Shown: in pieces, positions 41,434 to 50,745 of the stretch
How positions within the stretch are numbered: position 1 is the stretch's first letter
Layout of the letters: each line of letters starts with the position of its first letter
Assembly: GCF_013626205.1 (NCBI RefSeq)
Contig: NZ_QHJE01000001.1
Span: 310,001 to 374,000 of the forward strand
DNA: 64,000 nucleotides
DNA from: Hyphomicrobium methylovorum
GTDB taxonomy: Bacteria > Pseudomonadota > Alphaproteobacteria > Rhizobiales > Hyphomicrobiaceae
Direction: 5' to 3'
Made by a program: the position numbers and the translations under genes
Notes under the pieces: model-generated
What the model saw: only the letters and a program-made list of their open reading frames with translations
What the model was told of the DNA's origin: nothing
Databases searched by the model: none

Positions 41434-43335
41434 TCACCCCGCTAGAGGTCGTTCGACGAGGACCGCTTCGATCTCGCTGAGGATTGCCGGATCGTCGATG
41501 GTTGGCGGCATCTTGTAGTCCGCGCCTTCGACGATCTTTCGGATCGTCCCGCGCAGGATTTTTCCGGAGCGGGTTTTCGGCAATCGCGCGATCGTGCGCA
41601 CCGATTTGAACGCGGCGACGGGGCCGATGCGCTCGCGCACCAGCGCGACGACCTCGTCTTCGATCTCACTGGCAGCACGGCTGACGCCTGCCTTCAACAC
41701 AACAAAGCCGACCGGAAGCTCTCCCTTCAGCGCATCGGCGGCTCCGACGACGGCGCACTCGGCGACATCGCGGTGCGATGACAGAACTTCCTCCATTGCG
41801 CCGGTGGAAAGACGGTGGCCCGCGACGTTGATGATGTCGTCCGTTCGCCCCATGATGAAGATGTATCCGTCTTCATCGCGATAACCCGCGTCGGACGTTT
41901 TGTAGTGACCCGGAAAATCATCCGTATACGTTTTACCGAAGCGATCTTCTGCGCCCCACAGAGTTGGAAAGCATCCCGGCGGCAGCGGCATCTTGATAAC
42001 GATATTTCCAAGCTGACCTGCTTCGACCTCAGTTCCTGCATCGTCCAGAATGCGAACGTCATAGCCGGGCATTGGAACGGTGGGCGAACCGGGTTTGACC
42101 GGCAGCGCACCGAGACCGATAGGGTTGGCAACAATCGGCCAACCCGTTTCCGTCTGCCACCAGTTGTCGATGACTGGGACGTCCAGATAATGTTCCGCCC
42201 ATGCGATCGTCGCGGGATCGGCGCGTTCGCCTGCAAGGAAAAGCGTTCGCAGGCTGGACATATCGTACTTGCCGATCAACGCGCCGTATGGATCTTCTTT
42301 TTTAATCGCGCGGATCGCGGTCGGCGCTGTGAAGAGCGCGGCGACTTTGTATTGGGAAATAACGCGCCAGAAGGCACCGGCGTCGGGCGTGCCGACGGGC
42401 TTACCCTCGTAGATGATTGTGGTGTTTCCGTTCAGGAGAGGGCCATAAATGATGTAGGAGTGGCCAACCACCCATCCGACATCGGACGCGGACCAGAACA
42501 CTTCGCCGGGCTCCACGCCGTAAACATTTCGCATGGACCACGCGAGCGCGACCATGCCACCGGTATCTCGGACCACGCCCTTTGGCTGGCCGGTGCTGCC
42601 GGACGTGTAGAGGATATAGAGCGGGTCCGTTGCTTGAACGGGAACGCATGCGGCCTTGCCGCCTGCTTTGCGCGTTTTGTCGACGAGCGTTGCCCAATCG
42701 AGATCGCGGCCTTCGTGCAAAGTGGCCGTCTCGACCTCGCGTTGAAGAACGATGCAATACTCCGGTTTGTGTGCAGCCAGTTCGATCGCCGCATCGAGCA
42801 ATGGCTTGTATTTCACGACGTGCTTGGGCTCGACTCCGCAAGATGCCGAGATCACGACTTTGGGTTTTGCTTCGTTCAAGCGGATGGCAACTTCATTCGC
42901 GGCGAACCCGCCGAAAACAACAGAGTGGATTGCACCCAATCGCGCAACCGCGAGCATGGCGATCGCGACTTCCGGCACCATCGGCATGTAGATCAGGACG
43001 CGATCGCCTTTAGTGATACCAAGCCCGGCCAGCGCGGCGGCAAAGACTTCGACGTCATCGAGGAGTTGCGCGTAGGTCAACGTGCGGCGGGTGCCGGTGA
43101 CGGGGCTATCATAAATGATGGCGAGTTGATCGCCACGGCCAGCGCCCACGTGACGGTCGAGGCAATTGTAGGCCGTATTGGTCTCGCCGCCGATGAACCA
43201 GCGCCCGTATGGAGCAATCGTGGAGTCGAACGTGCGCTCGGGTTGTTTGAACCAATCGATGCTTTTCGCCTGTTCGGCCCAGAAACCTTCCGGGTCCGCG
43301 AGCCAAGCATTGTAGACGTCCCGATATGCGGTCAT
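41434..43335 (-). CDS. prpE: propionyl-CoA synthetase-like AMP-forming ligase
   Basis: A 633-residue short-chain acyl-CoA synthetase. Motifs in order are YTSGSTGQPKGVVRD (AMP binding), WWQTETGWPI, GHYKTSDAGYRDEDGYIFIMGRTDD and RLPKTRSGKILRGTIRKI, where the catalytic Lys sits. The VRDTGG form and the N-terminus MTAYRDVYNAWLADPEGFW favour propionyl-CoA synthetase over acetyl-CoA synthetase; propionate, or a close acid, is the likely substrate. The start at 43335 matches family N-termini; ATGs at 43356 and 43416 are in frame. It is the last gene of the importer operon. Confidence 0.8.
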   Translation of the reverse strand: MTAYRDVYNAWLADPEGFWAEQAKSIDWFKQPERTFDSTIAPYGRWFIGGETNTAYNCLDRHVGAGRGDQLAIIYDSPVTGTRRTLTYAQLLDDVEVFAAALAGLGITKGDRVLIYMPMVPEVAIAMLAVARLGAIHSVVFGGFAANEVAIRLNEAKPKVVISASCGVEPKHVVKYKPLLDAAIELAAHKPEYCIVLQREVETATLHEGRDLDWATLVDKTRKAGGKAACVPVQATDPLYILYTSGSTGQPKGVVRDTGGMVALAWSMRNVYGVEPGEVFWSASDVGWVVGHSYIIYGPLLNGNTTIIYEGKPVGTPDAGAFWRVISQYKVAALFTAPTAIRAIKKEDPYGALIGKYDMSSLRTLFLAGERADPATIAWAEHYLDVPVIDNWWQTETGWPIVANPIGLGALPVKPGSPTVPMPGYDVRILDDAGTEVEAGQLGNIVIKMPLPPGCFPTLWGAEDRFGKTYTDDFPGHYKTSDAGYRDEDGYIFIMGRTDDIINVAGHRLSTGAMEEVLSSHRDVAECAVVGAADALKGELPVGFVVLKAGVSRAASEIEDEVVALVRERIGPVAAFKSVRTIARLPKTRSGKILRGTIRKIVEGADYKMPPTIDDPAILSEIEAVLVERPLAG

Positions 43336-43419
43336 GGTGTGCATCTCAATTTTCATGCGCGGCAGCAGCGCGGGCACGCGGCATGCGTTTTCCACACGCC
43401 GCGTCCAACGTTTCAATGA

Positions 43420-44199
43420 CTAGATGCTGTCGATCGCTTCAGCGGATTCCGGAAGGATCTGCCCGCCGTCAACAACAATGGTCTGGCCGGTGATGTAGGA
43501 TGCTTCGTCAGACGCCAAGAACAGCGCCGCGTTGCCAATATCCTCCACCCGGCCCAATCGCTTCAGCGGAATAGCGGCCGCCATGCCGTCGAGATAGGCT
43601 TGCCCGAGATCCCGCAAGCCTTCGGTGATGATGTTGCCGGGCATGACGGCGTTGATCGTCGTGTTGTAGCGCGCGAGTTCCATTGCAGCAGTTCTCAGGA
43701 AACCAAGCTGACCTGCTTTCGACGCACCGTAGTGCGCCCAACCCGGGTAGCCGGTGATTGGACCGGTGATCGATGACGTCACGACCACGCGGCCCTTTCC
43801 CGCTTTCTCGAAGGCTGGAATGCAAGCCTTGACGCACAGGAAGGTGCTTTTGAGGTTGGTCGTCATGACGTGGTCCCACTCGTCAGGACTGAGTTCGACC
43901 ATCTTCTTCTGCGGAAAAATTCCAGCGTTCGAGCAGAGGATATTGACCTGACCGAAGACTTCGATCGTCTTGGCGACGAGACGCTGAACGCTTTCCCAAT
44001 CGGAAACGTCAGCCGCGTGGGCCACCGCTGTGCCGCCGGATTTACGGATTTGCTCGGCCGTTGCTTCGGCGTCAGCCAATCCGCGCGCCGCAACCAGCAC
44101 CTTCGCGCCTTGTGCCGCGAACACCTTCGCGATGCCCTTGCCGATACCCTTGGAGCCACCTGTCACGATGACGCTCTGGCCTGCAATCGAGGTCAGCAT
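43420..44199 (-). CDS. SDR-family dehydrogenase/reductase
   Basis: A 259-residue classical short-chain dehydrogenase. The cofactor motif TGGSKGIG starts at 13, NAG is at 91-93, and the catalytic set is Asn115, Ser143, Tyr157 and Lys161 (YGASK). The C-terminus has ITGQTIVVDGGQ. SKGIGKG with Arg39 suggests NADP(H) or NAD(H) without certainty. AAGGGGA precedes the ATG. Lying between the importer and the acyl-CoA synthetase, it may oxidise an alcohol group of the imported compound. Confidence 0.85.
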   Translation of the reverse strand: MLTSIAGQSVIVTGGSKGIGKGIAKVFAAQGAKVLVAARGLADAEATAEQIRKSGGTAVAHAADVSDWESVQRLVAKTIEVFGQVNILCSNAGIFPQKKMVELSPDEWDHVMTTNLKSTFLCVKACIPAFEKAGKGRVVVTSSITGPITGYPGWAHYGASKAGQLGFLRTAAMELARYNTTINAVMPGNIITEGLRDLGQAYLDGMAAAIPLKRLGRVEDIGNAALFLASDEASYITGQTIVVDGGQILPESAEAIDSI

Positions 44200-44214
44200 T
44201 GTTTCGTCCCCTTA

Positions 44215-45021
44215 TCAGTTCAGTGTTTTTGGTTTGAAGCGATTTAGGAGATAGGGAATCGCGAATGCAATCGCGACCATGATGATCGAAGCGGCGACCG
44301 ACAGCATGCCGACGGTTGGCACGAGCGGCGAATAGGCGGACACCATCTTTGCGTAAAGCCATTCGGGAAGCGTCGAGTCGGCGCCGGTGGTGAACAGCGA
44401 CAACGGGAAATTTCCCCAGCTCAGAAGAAACGCGAAAAGACCGGCCGTTATGACGCCCGGCATCAGCAATGGAATCGTGACTTCGCGAAGAATTTGCCAC
44501 GTAGAGCAGCCCATATCGCGTGCAGCTTCCTCTAACGCCGGATCGAACCCATATGCGCGAATAGCGACGATTAGCGTTGCGATCGGCGTGATCCACACGA
44601 GATGCGCAATGATCGCGGTATGCCAAGTCGGAAGGATGCCGACGGCGTTGAACCACATCAACAGCGCGAGACCGAGAACGGATTGCGGAAAGAAAATCGG
44701 AAGCAAAATAAGCTTCTGGTAGAGGCGGCGGTAGCGCCATTGATACCGCGCGAAGGCAAGCGCACCGAAGAAGCCGAGAACCATCGAGATGATGGTGACG
44801 ATCAGCGCGATCTTCAGAGAAATCCAAAGCAGGTCTGAAACCGTGCCGCTGTGGAGCGCCTGCACGTACCAGTTCGTCGTGTGCTGGCGGATCGGAAACG
44901 AAAGATAGCGCGCTTGCGATACCGATGCGAAGCCGATGGCGACCAGCGGCAAATAGAGGAACGCGAGGATCAGCGCGCCGTAAATATAAAGAGCGATGCG
45001 CCCGGTCTTGGAGGGTTGCAT
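44215..45021 (-). CDS. spermidine/putrescine-type ABC permease (PotC-like)
   Basis: A 268-residue permease with six spans. The EAA loop is EEAARDMGCSTWQILREVTIPLLMPG. The sequence suits the PotC/PhnV group of polyamine and related importers. It follows the PotB-like gene with a one-base overlap. Its partners are the ATPase at 45877 and the binding protein at 47031. Confidence 0.88.
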   Translation of the reverse strand: MQPSKTGRIALYIYGALILAFLYLPLVAIGFASVSQARYLSFPIRQHTTNWYVQALHSGTVSDLLWISLKIALIVTIISMVLGFFGALAFARYQWRYRRLYQKLILLPIFFPQSVLGLALLMWFNAVGILPTWHTAIIAHLVWITPIATLIVAIRAYGFDPALEEAARDMGCSTWQILREVTIPLLMPGVITAGLFAFLLSWGNFPLSLFTTGADSTLPEWLYAKMVSAYSPLVPTVGMLSVAASIIMVAIAFAIPYLLNRFKPKTLN

Positions 45022-45875
45022 CAGCGCTTCCTCCCCATGATCGCGTCGAGGTCGATGCGAGAGACGCCGAAGATCGCCAATGCGCCGACGACGGCGATCA
45101 GCGTTACGGCCAACGCCGATCCGAGCGGCCAGTTCTGGCCATATGTGAAGGCGCGCTCGATTTCGTCGGCTATCACGATGACTGCGCGCCCGCCGAGAAG
45201 TTTCGATTCAGCGATTGCGCCTGCCGTCAGAACGAATGTGATGAGGCAGCCGACGACAATGCCGGGCGCGGAAAGCGGTAAGTCGATTTCGCGGAAAATC
45301 TGCCATCGGCTCGCGCCGAGATCGAATGCAGCTTGCCGCGCATCGTCCGGCACCATGGCGATCGCCTGCGCCAGCGGAAACAGCATGAACGGTAAGTAGA
45401 CATAGACGAGACCGAAAATGATGATCGGCACATTATAGAGCAGACCATCGAACGTCCCGCCGGTCCAGTTTCGCCAATAGCCTTCGATCAATCCGCCCTT
45501 CATCAAGGTCAGAACCCAGCCAAACAGACGGATGTTTTCGGACACGAACAGCGTCATCACAACGCCGATGGTAAGCACCAGCGTGAAGCGTCCGAAGACT
45601 TTCGCCATGGCGAACGCCAGCGGCCAGCAGATGACGAACAGGATCAGCGTTGCGGCCGTCGCCATCGCGAGGGAGGTAATCAGCGATTGCCAATATCCCT
45701 CCTGCACCATGATCGCGTAGGACGAAAAATCGGGGAGGTTTCCAAGAGAAAAGACTTTTTGCGGCATCACCGAGAAGGCGGCGACGACAAACAGAGGCGC
45801 AAGGAAGCCGAGCGCCAGGAACAGGCTGACAGGTAGCGCACTCAATAACCCCAAGCGCTGATTGAGCCGCTCCAC
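45021..45875 (-). CDS. spermidine/putrescine-type ABC permease (PotB-like)
   Basis: A 284-residue permease with six spans. Its EAA loop reads QAAFDLGASRWQIFREIDLPLSAPG. PotB-type partner of the next permease. The start is a GTG one base after the stop of the ATPase gene, consistent with coupled translation. Confidence 0.88.
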   Translation of the reverse strand: MERLNQRLGLLSALPVSLFLALGFLAPLFVVAAFSVMPQKVFSLGNLPDFSSYAIMVQEGYWQSLITSLAMATAATLILFVICWPLAFAMAKVFGRFTLVLTIGVVMTLFVSENIRLFGWVLTLMKGGLIEGYWRNWTGGTFDGLLYNVPIIIFGLVYVYLPFMLFPLAQAIAMVPDDARQAAFDLGASRWQIFREIDLPLSAPGIVVGCLITFVLTAGAIAESKLLGGRAVIVIADEIERAFTYGQNWPLGSALAVTLIAVVGALAIFGVSRIDLDAIMGRKR

Positions 45876-45876
45876 G

Positions 45877-46950
45877 TCACGCCTCCGGAATGAGATGCGC
45901 GCGATCGAGGTCGAATCCGAACCGCATCCGATCGCCCTCTTTCCAAGAGATCTGGTTCTCGCGCGAGAGTTCGACGGTCAGCTTGTAGCCATCATCAAGC
46001 CGGACAAGATATTGCACGCGAGAGCCGAGAAGATATTCGGCTTCGATTTCGCCTGTCGCGGTTACGTCCGCGCGATCTGCCGGACCGAGCACGCGAATGC
46101 TTTCCGGTCTCGCCATGAGACGGCCTTTAAAGTTCGGCGGAATTTTCTGAGCTGCGTTAGAGCTCGTATCGATCGTCACATGCTCGAAGGACGCGGCGCT
46201 GCCGTTGGCGATGGACCGGAAGAGATTTACCTCACCCATGAATTCAGCGACGAAGGCGCTTGTTGGCCGCGAATAAATTTCTTCAGCGGGGCCGAACTGC
46301 TCGAAGCGCCCGGAGCGCATGATGGCGATCCGATCCGACATCACCATCGCTTCTTCGAGGCTGTGCGTGATGTAGATGAAGGTCTTTCCGGTGCGGCGGT
46401 GAAGGTCTTTCAGTTCCTTTTCGAGCATTTTGCGCAAGCGGAAATCGAGCGCGGACAACGGCTCATCGAAAAACAAAATCTCGGGATCGAATGCGAGCGC
46501 GCGAGCGAGCGCAACGCGCTGACGTTCGCCGCCCGAGCACTGCTGGATGCGCTTGTCGTAGTAATTTGCTGGCAGGCGCACGAGTTCGAGCAGCTCCAGC
46601 GCGCGTGCGCGACGGACGGCCGGATCGACGCCTCGGATCTTCAACGGAAACTCGATATTCTGACCGACAGAGCGATGCGGAAACAGAGCCAGCGACTGGA
46701 ACACCATGCAGGTCGGCCGCTGGTTTGCGGGTACGCCGTCGATGCGCCGGTCACGAAGCCAGATTTCGCCGCTCGTCTGTTCTTCCATGCCGACGAGCAG
46801 CCGGATGAGGGTCGTCTTGCCACTGCCGGACGGGCCTACAATGGCCAGGAACTCTCCGTCCGCGACCGTCAGGTTGACGGAGTCGAGGGCAGTGAATTGA
46901 TCGAATGTCTTTTTCAGATCGACGATGCGGAGGATTGGCTGAGTGGACAT
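45877..46950 (-). CDS. spermidine/putrescine-type ABC ATPase (PotA-like)
   Basis: A 357-residue ATPase. Walker A is GPSGSGKTTLIRL (near residue 40), the signature is CSGGERQRVALARAL, and Walker B is LFFDEPLSALD; a C-terminal TOBE domain (RPESIRVLGPADRADVTATG) follows. It powers import by the two permeases. The frame is open to 47034 and would overlap the binding-protein stop, but the ATG at 46950 (MSTQPILRIVDLKK) fits family N-termini. Confidence 0.88.
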   Translation of the reverse strand: MSTQPILRIVDLKKTFDQFTALDSVNLTVADGEFLAIVGPSGSGKTTLIRLLVGMEEQTSGEIWLRDRRIDGVPANQRPTCMVFQSLALFPHRSVGQNIEFPLKIRGVDPAVRRARALELLELVRLPANYYDKRIQQCSGGERQRVALARALAFDPEILFFDEPLSALDFRLRKMLEKELKDLHRRTGKTFIYITHSLEEAMVMSDRIAIMRSGRFEQFGPAEEIYSRPTSAFVAEFMGEVNLFRSIANGSAASFEHVTIDTSSNAAQKIPPNFKGRLMARPESIRVLGPADRADVTATGEIEAEYLLGSRVQYLVRLDDGYKLTVELSRENQISWKEGDRMRFGFDLDRAHLIPEA

Positions 46951-47030
46951 AGCTACAGTTCTGCACGGGTCGGTCTGAAAAGAAAGGTCCGCCGTGTTTG
47001 GATGGCGGACCTGATGGGCCGGCTCTGCGT

Positions 47031-48167
47031 TCATCGACGCTTGGCCACGGTATAGATTTTGAGAAGCTCTTCGTAATCGGGGACGATCGAGAAATCGACC
47101 GAGCGCGAGAGTTCTTCCGTCAAGCTATCCCACTGGATCGCGTCAAGCTCGACATTGCTCCACATTTTGAACGTATCCGGATTTCCCATCTGGCTAACGG
47201 GATTGTACGTGCCTTCCGCGAAGCTCACGGCCTTCGCGATTTCCGGCTTCTGAACAAAATGCAGGAACTCTTCCGCCAGCGGACTGACGTCCGGATTGTT
47301 GACGACCGAGGTCAGCTCGATCCAGACGATTCCGCCCTTGCCATCGACTGGGCCGCTGTTCGGCGTAATAGCGCGGATGTTCGTTGCGCCATCGAAGCGC
47401 GCCGGGCTTGCGGTGTATGTTCCGCCTGTGAAGTAGGCGTCGATCTCGCCGTTGATAAGGGCGGTGTTCATCGCGACGAGATCGTCGCTCAGCATCTTCG
47501 CGCCTTCGAAAACCTTTTTCGTCGTGTCGGTGAACTTCGTGACGCCGTCAGCACCGACGGCCTTGAACGGGTTAATTCCCGCCGTCAAACAGAGATGGAT
47601 CACGTTCCAATTGTCGTACGTCAGAACGCCGAAGCGGCCTTTCATTGCCGGATCGAGAAAGATCGACCAACCCTGATCCTCGGCAGTTTTGCGGCTGATC
47701 TTATCGGTATTTACGACGAAGCTGAATGGGCCATAGCGCTGCGGCATTCCAATAAGCTCGCCACTTTCTGCAAATGCCAGCGGATAGGGTGCCGAGAATT
47801 CCGGTGACATCGTTGCGAAATACGGAAGGAAGCGATCTTTCGAAAGCGGCTTGATCAGCTTCTCGGGAAAAAGCTGCTGACGGGCCCATGGCTGATTGAC
47901 ATTGATCAGATCCCAAACCTTCAACTCACCAGCGCGAAGCTTGTTGATCATATCGGGATCGGACGTGCCGCTTTCAGCGCGCGCCGTTACGCCGGGAAAG
48001 GCTTTACGGAAAGGGCCAAGCACGTTGTCCGTGTTGTAGCCTTCCCAGCACAGGATATTCATTTCCTTGTCGCGCGCGGCGAAGGCCTGTCTTGCGTGCG
48101 TTCCCAATGCAGCGAACGCTGCTGCGCCGGCAGCTGTTTTGGCGAAGTGACGACGTGTCAGTTCCAT
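47031..48167 (-). CDS. spermidine/putrescine-type substrate-binding protein
   Basis: A 378-residue periplasmic binding protein of the PotD/extracellular-solute family 1 type. The N-terminus ELTRRHFAKTAAGAAAFAALG is a Tat signal. The body contains NILCWEGYNTDNVLGPF, the usual PotD-like entry. GGGAGG lies before the ATG at 48167. The bound compound is likely a small amine or amino alcohol, inferred from the linked kinase and phospho-lyase genes. Confidence 0.88.
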   Translation of the reverse strand: MELTRRHFAKTAAGAAAFAALGTHARQAFAARDKEMNILCWEGYNTDNVLGPFRKAFPGVTARAESGTSDPDMINKLRAGELKVWDLINVNQPWARQQLFPEKLIKPLSKDRFLPYFATMSPEFSAPYPLAFAESGELIGMPQRYGPFSFVVNTDKISRKTAEDQGWSIFLDPAMKGRFGVLTYDNWNVIHLCLTAGINPFKAVGADGVTKFTDTTKKVFEGAKMLSDDLVAMNTALINGEIDAYFTGGTYTASPARFDGATNIRAITPNSGPVDGKGGIVWIELTSVVNNPDVSPLAEEFLHFVQKPEIAKAVSFAEGTYNPVSQMGNPDTFKMWSNVELDAIQWDSLTEELSRSVDFSIVPDYEELLKIYTVAKRR

Positions 48168-48347
48168 CGAAGCCTCCCATATCGATCCGGCGCCGAAAAC
48201 GAGCGCTCATCAATTCAACGCCGAGCTAAGGCCGCATTGAATTCGGTTGATCTACGTTCCACGATATGTGTTGCGAAACGCAAGCAAAATGTTGCAGGTC
48301 ACAGAATTTTTCTTTATTCCTGCACAGCGTATAGGCAGGACGAACAA
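48168..48347. promoter_or_regulatory. divergent promoter region with inverted repeat
   Basis: This 180-base region serves the importer operon (minus) and the kinase-lyase operon (plus). TTGCG-AAA-CGCAA at 48271-48283 is a perfect inverted repeat, 65 bases before the kinase start. A related but imperfect dyad TTTCGC-AAA-GCGCAA overlaps the start codon of the DeoR gene (51586-51600). A DeoR operator is the natural candidate. Confidence 0.45.
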
Positions 48348-49364
48348 ATGGCAGGCATGTACGAGAACGAATTTGTTGAAGCGTTGCGCCAAGGATTATC
48401 GAATATAATCCACGAGTGGGATCTGTCTTCGCACTGCAGCGTAACCACCCTCAACATTTCCGAGAACGCCACCTTCAAAGCGGTCGATCCCCAGACCGGC
48501 AAGCCAGCGATCCTCCGGGTGCATCGTCCCGGCTATCACGACATCGACGAGATCGAGAGCGAACTCGATTGGATTCACGACCTGCGCCGCGAGAACGTTG
48601 TCGTAACGCCGAAGCCTTTGCCGCGCGCTGACGCCACTGCGATCGGCAGCATGGTTGCCGCGGGCGATGTTCGCCATGTCGTAGCGTTCGAATTCATGAG
48701 CGGAGCCGAGCCTGCTGCTCAAGACGACAAGATTGTCGAAGGGTTCAACGAGCTTGGAAAGATCAGCGCGCGTCTGCACCTGCACGCACGCGCATGGCAA
48801 CGCCCGGAAAACTTCCGTCGTACAACCTGGAATTTCGAGAGCATGCTCGGAAACGCGCCGCTCTGGGGCGACTGGCGTGATGCGCTCGGTCTCACGGCAG
48901 ACGGCAAAGCCATTCTCGAACAGACCAGCGCCGTGCTCAAAAAAATGCTCGCCGAATATGGCGAAGGGCCGGAGCGTTTCGGACTGATCCATGCGGATCT
49001 TCGACTTGCCAATCTTCTCGTCGACGGCGATCGGCTTGGAGTCATCGATTTTGACGACTGCGGCTTCAGTTGGTTCGTCTACGATTTTGCGTCTGCGATC
49101 AGTTTCTTTGAAGACGATCCCATCATTCCCAAGCTGCAAGACGCCTGGGTTGCGGGATACCGGGAAATCGCGCCGCTCTCCGACGAGGACGTCGCGGCGA
49201 TCCCGATGTTCATCATGCTGCGGCGCATGCTTTTGACCGCATGGGTTGCGAGCCATGCGGAAACGCCGACGGCACAATCGCTTGGTAGCGCGTTCACCGA
49301 CGGCACCGTGAAACTTGCACAGACCTTCCTCTTACAGCACGCCGGACAAGGCCAGCCGACATGA
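48348..49364 (+). CDS. APH-fold kinase, probable amino-alcohol kinase
   Basis: A 338-residue kinase of the aminoglycoside-phosphotransferase/choline-kinase fold. The catalytic loop is IHADLRLANLL (His215, Asp217, Asn222) and the metal-binding motif is VIDFDDCG (233-240). AGGA precedes the ATG at 48348. Its stop overlaps the start of a class-III PLP enzyme of the phospho-lyase type, the same pairing used to phosphorylate an amino alcohol or hydroxyamino acid and then eliminate phosphate. The substrate is inferred, not seen. Confidence 0.75.
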   Translation: MAGMYENEFVEALRQGLSNIIHEWDLSSHCSVTTLNISENATFKAVDPQTGKPAILRVHRPGYHDIDEIESELDWIHDLRRENVVVTPKPLPRADATAIGSMVAAGDVRHVVAFEFMSGAEPAAQDDKIVEGFNELGKISARLHLHARAWQRPENFRRTTWNFESMLGNAPLWGDWRDALGLTADGKAILEQTSAVLKKMLAEYGEGPERFGLIHADLRLANLLVDGDRLGVIDFDDCGFSWFVYDFASAISFFEDDPIIPKLQDAWVAGYREIAPLSDEDVAAIPMFIMLRRMLLTAWVASHAETPTAQSLGSAFTDGTVKLAQTFLLQHAGQGQPT

Positions 49365-50722
49365 CCAAAAGTAATGCGCGCGCCGCGCGGCAAATTCTGG
49401 ATATGAACGCTTACGATGCCGGACAGGCGGGAAAGAATGCGAACCCGCTTCTCGCACAGCGTATCGCCAATGTGGGCGCAGCGTCGGTCCTTTTCTATCG
49501 CGAGCCTATCGAAGTCGTGTCGGCAAGCGGCTCCTGGATGACCGCGGCGGACGGCACGCGCTATCTCGATTTCTACAACAACGTTCTGTCCGTGGGTCAC
49601 AGCCACCCACGAGTCGTCGCTGCGGTAACGATCCAGATCTCGCGGCTCAATATCAATTCGCGGTATCTGAACTCCGTCGTTGATCGGTATCTCGATGCGC
49701 TGAAAGCGACGCTGCCTGATCCGCTATCCAACATCGTTCTCTCCTGCAGCGGCAGCGAGGCGAATGATCTTGCGATCCGTATCGCTGCTGCGACGAGCGG
49801 CGGCACGGGCATCATCGTTAGTGCGAATGCGTATCATGGCAATACGTCGATCATTTCCGATATTTCGCCGTCTGCTCTAAAGCGCGGTTCGCTGCCCGAT
49901 CACGTGGTGACTGTTGCGGCGCCGAGCAGCGCGGGTGAGCATGCTTCGATCGATGACGCGTTCGCTGCCGAGATCGACCGCGCGATCGCCGAACTCAAGC
50001 GGCGCGGACATTCGCTTTCCGCGTTTATCTGCGACTCGATTTTCTCCAGCGACGGCGTTTACGCGGACCCGCCGGGATTTCTGCGCAAGGGCATAGACCT
50101 CGTTCGCAAGGCGGGCGGAATTTACATCGCTGACGAAGTGCAACCCGGATTTGCCCGTACGGGCGAAGCCTTCTGGGGCTTTGCGCGCCATGGCGTCATC
50201 CCCGATATCGTGACGATGGGAAAACCGATGGGGAACGGGTTTCCGATGTCGGGCCTCGCGACGCGCCCTGCTCTGCTTGAGCGCTTTTGCGCGGATACTG
50301 GATACTTCAGTACATTCGGTGGCAATCCGGTTGCTGCGGCCGCAGGCATGGCCGTGCTGAACGTGATCGAAGAAGAAAGACTGCAGGCGAACGCTCTTCG
50401 TCAGGGCAACTACATCAAGGAGCGGTTGCGTTCGCTAGCGGAGAAGGACGACCGTATCGCGGACGTGCGCGGTGCTGGACTGTTCCTCGGCATCGAACTC
50501 AGTCAGCCGGGCCGCAAGGATGATCCCAACGCCGAGCTTGCTACCGCGGTCATCAATGGCCTCAAGGAGCGTCGCGTTTTGATCGGCGCTGCGGGAACGT
50601 ACGGAAACACTCTGAAGGTCCGGCCGCCGCTGTCTCTTTCGCAAGAAGAAGCGGACATCTTCGTCGATCGGCTGTCTGAGACGCTGGCAGACCTTCCAGC
50701 AAAGGCGGCGGGGAAGAAATAG
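49361..50722 (+). CDS. class-III PLP enzyme, probable O-phosphoamine phospho-lyase
   Basis: A 453-residue fold-type-I PLP enzyme. GSEAND (131-136), AYHGNTSIISDISPSALK (157-174), IADEVQPGF (256-264) and TMGKPMGNGFP with Lys288 are present. The last two and the YHG-x-ISP block are typical of the AGXT2L group, which includes ethanolamine-phosphate phospho-lyase and phosphohydroxylysine phospho-lyase, more than of transaminases. Expected reaction: phosphorylated amino alcohol to aldehyde, ammonia and phosphate. A plain aminotransferase remains possible. Its ATG overlaps the kinase stop. Confidence 0.78.
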   Translation: MTKSNARAARQILDMNAYDAGQAGKNANPLLAQRIANVGAASVLFYREPIEVVSASGSWMTAADGTRYLDFYNNVLSVGHSHPRVVAAVTIQISRLNINSRYLNSVVDRYLDALKATLPDPLSNIVLSCSGSEANDLAIRIAAATSGGTGIIVSANAYHGNTSIISDISPSALKRGSLPDHVVTVAAPSSAGEHASIDDAFAAEIDRAIAELKRRGHSLSAFICDSIFSSDGVYADPPGFLRKGIDLVRKAGGIYIADEVQPGFARTGEAFWGFARHGVIPDIVTMGKPMGNGFPMSGLATRPALLERFCADTGYFSTFGGNPVAAAAGMAVLNVIEEERLQANALRQGNYIKERLRSLAEKDDRIADVRGAGLFLGIELSQPGRKDDPNAELATAVINGLKERRVLIGAAGTYGNTLKVRPPLSLSQEEADIFVDRLSETLADLPAKAAGKK

Positions 50723-50745
50723 CGCGAGAAGCGCGAGCGCGCAGT

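Noticed and set aside
41815-43419. 534-codon plus-strand frame
   Set aside because: It is antisense to the propionyl-CoA-synthetase-like gene, which has all catalytic motifs; no start signals.
45862-47055. 397-codon plus-strand frame
   Set aside because: It is antisense to the PotA-like ATPase gene with intact Walker motifs.
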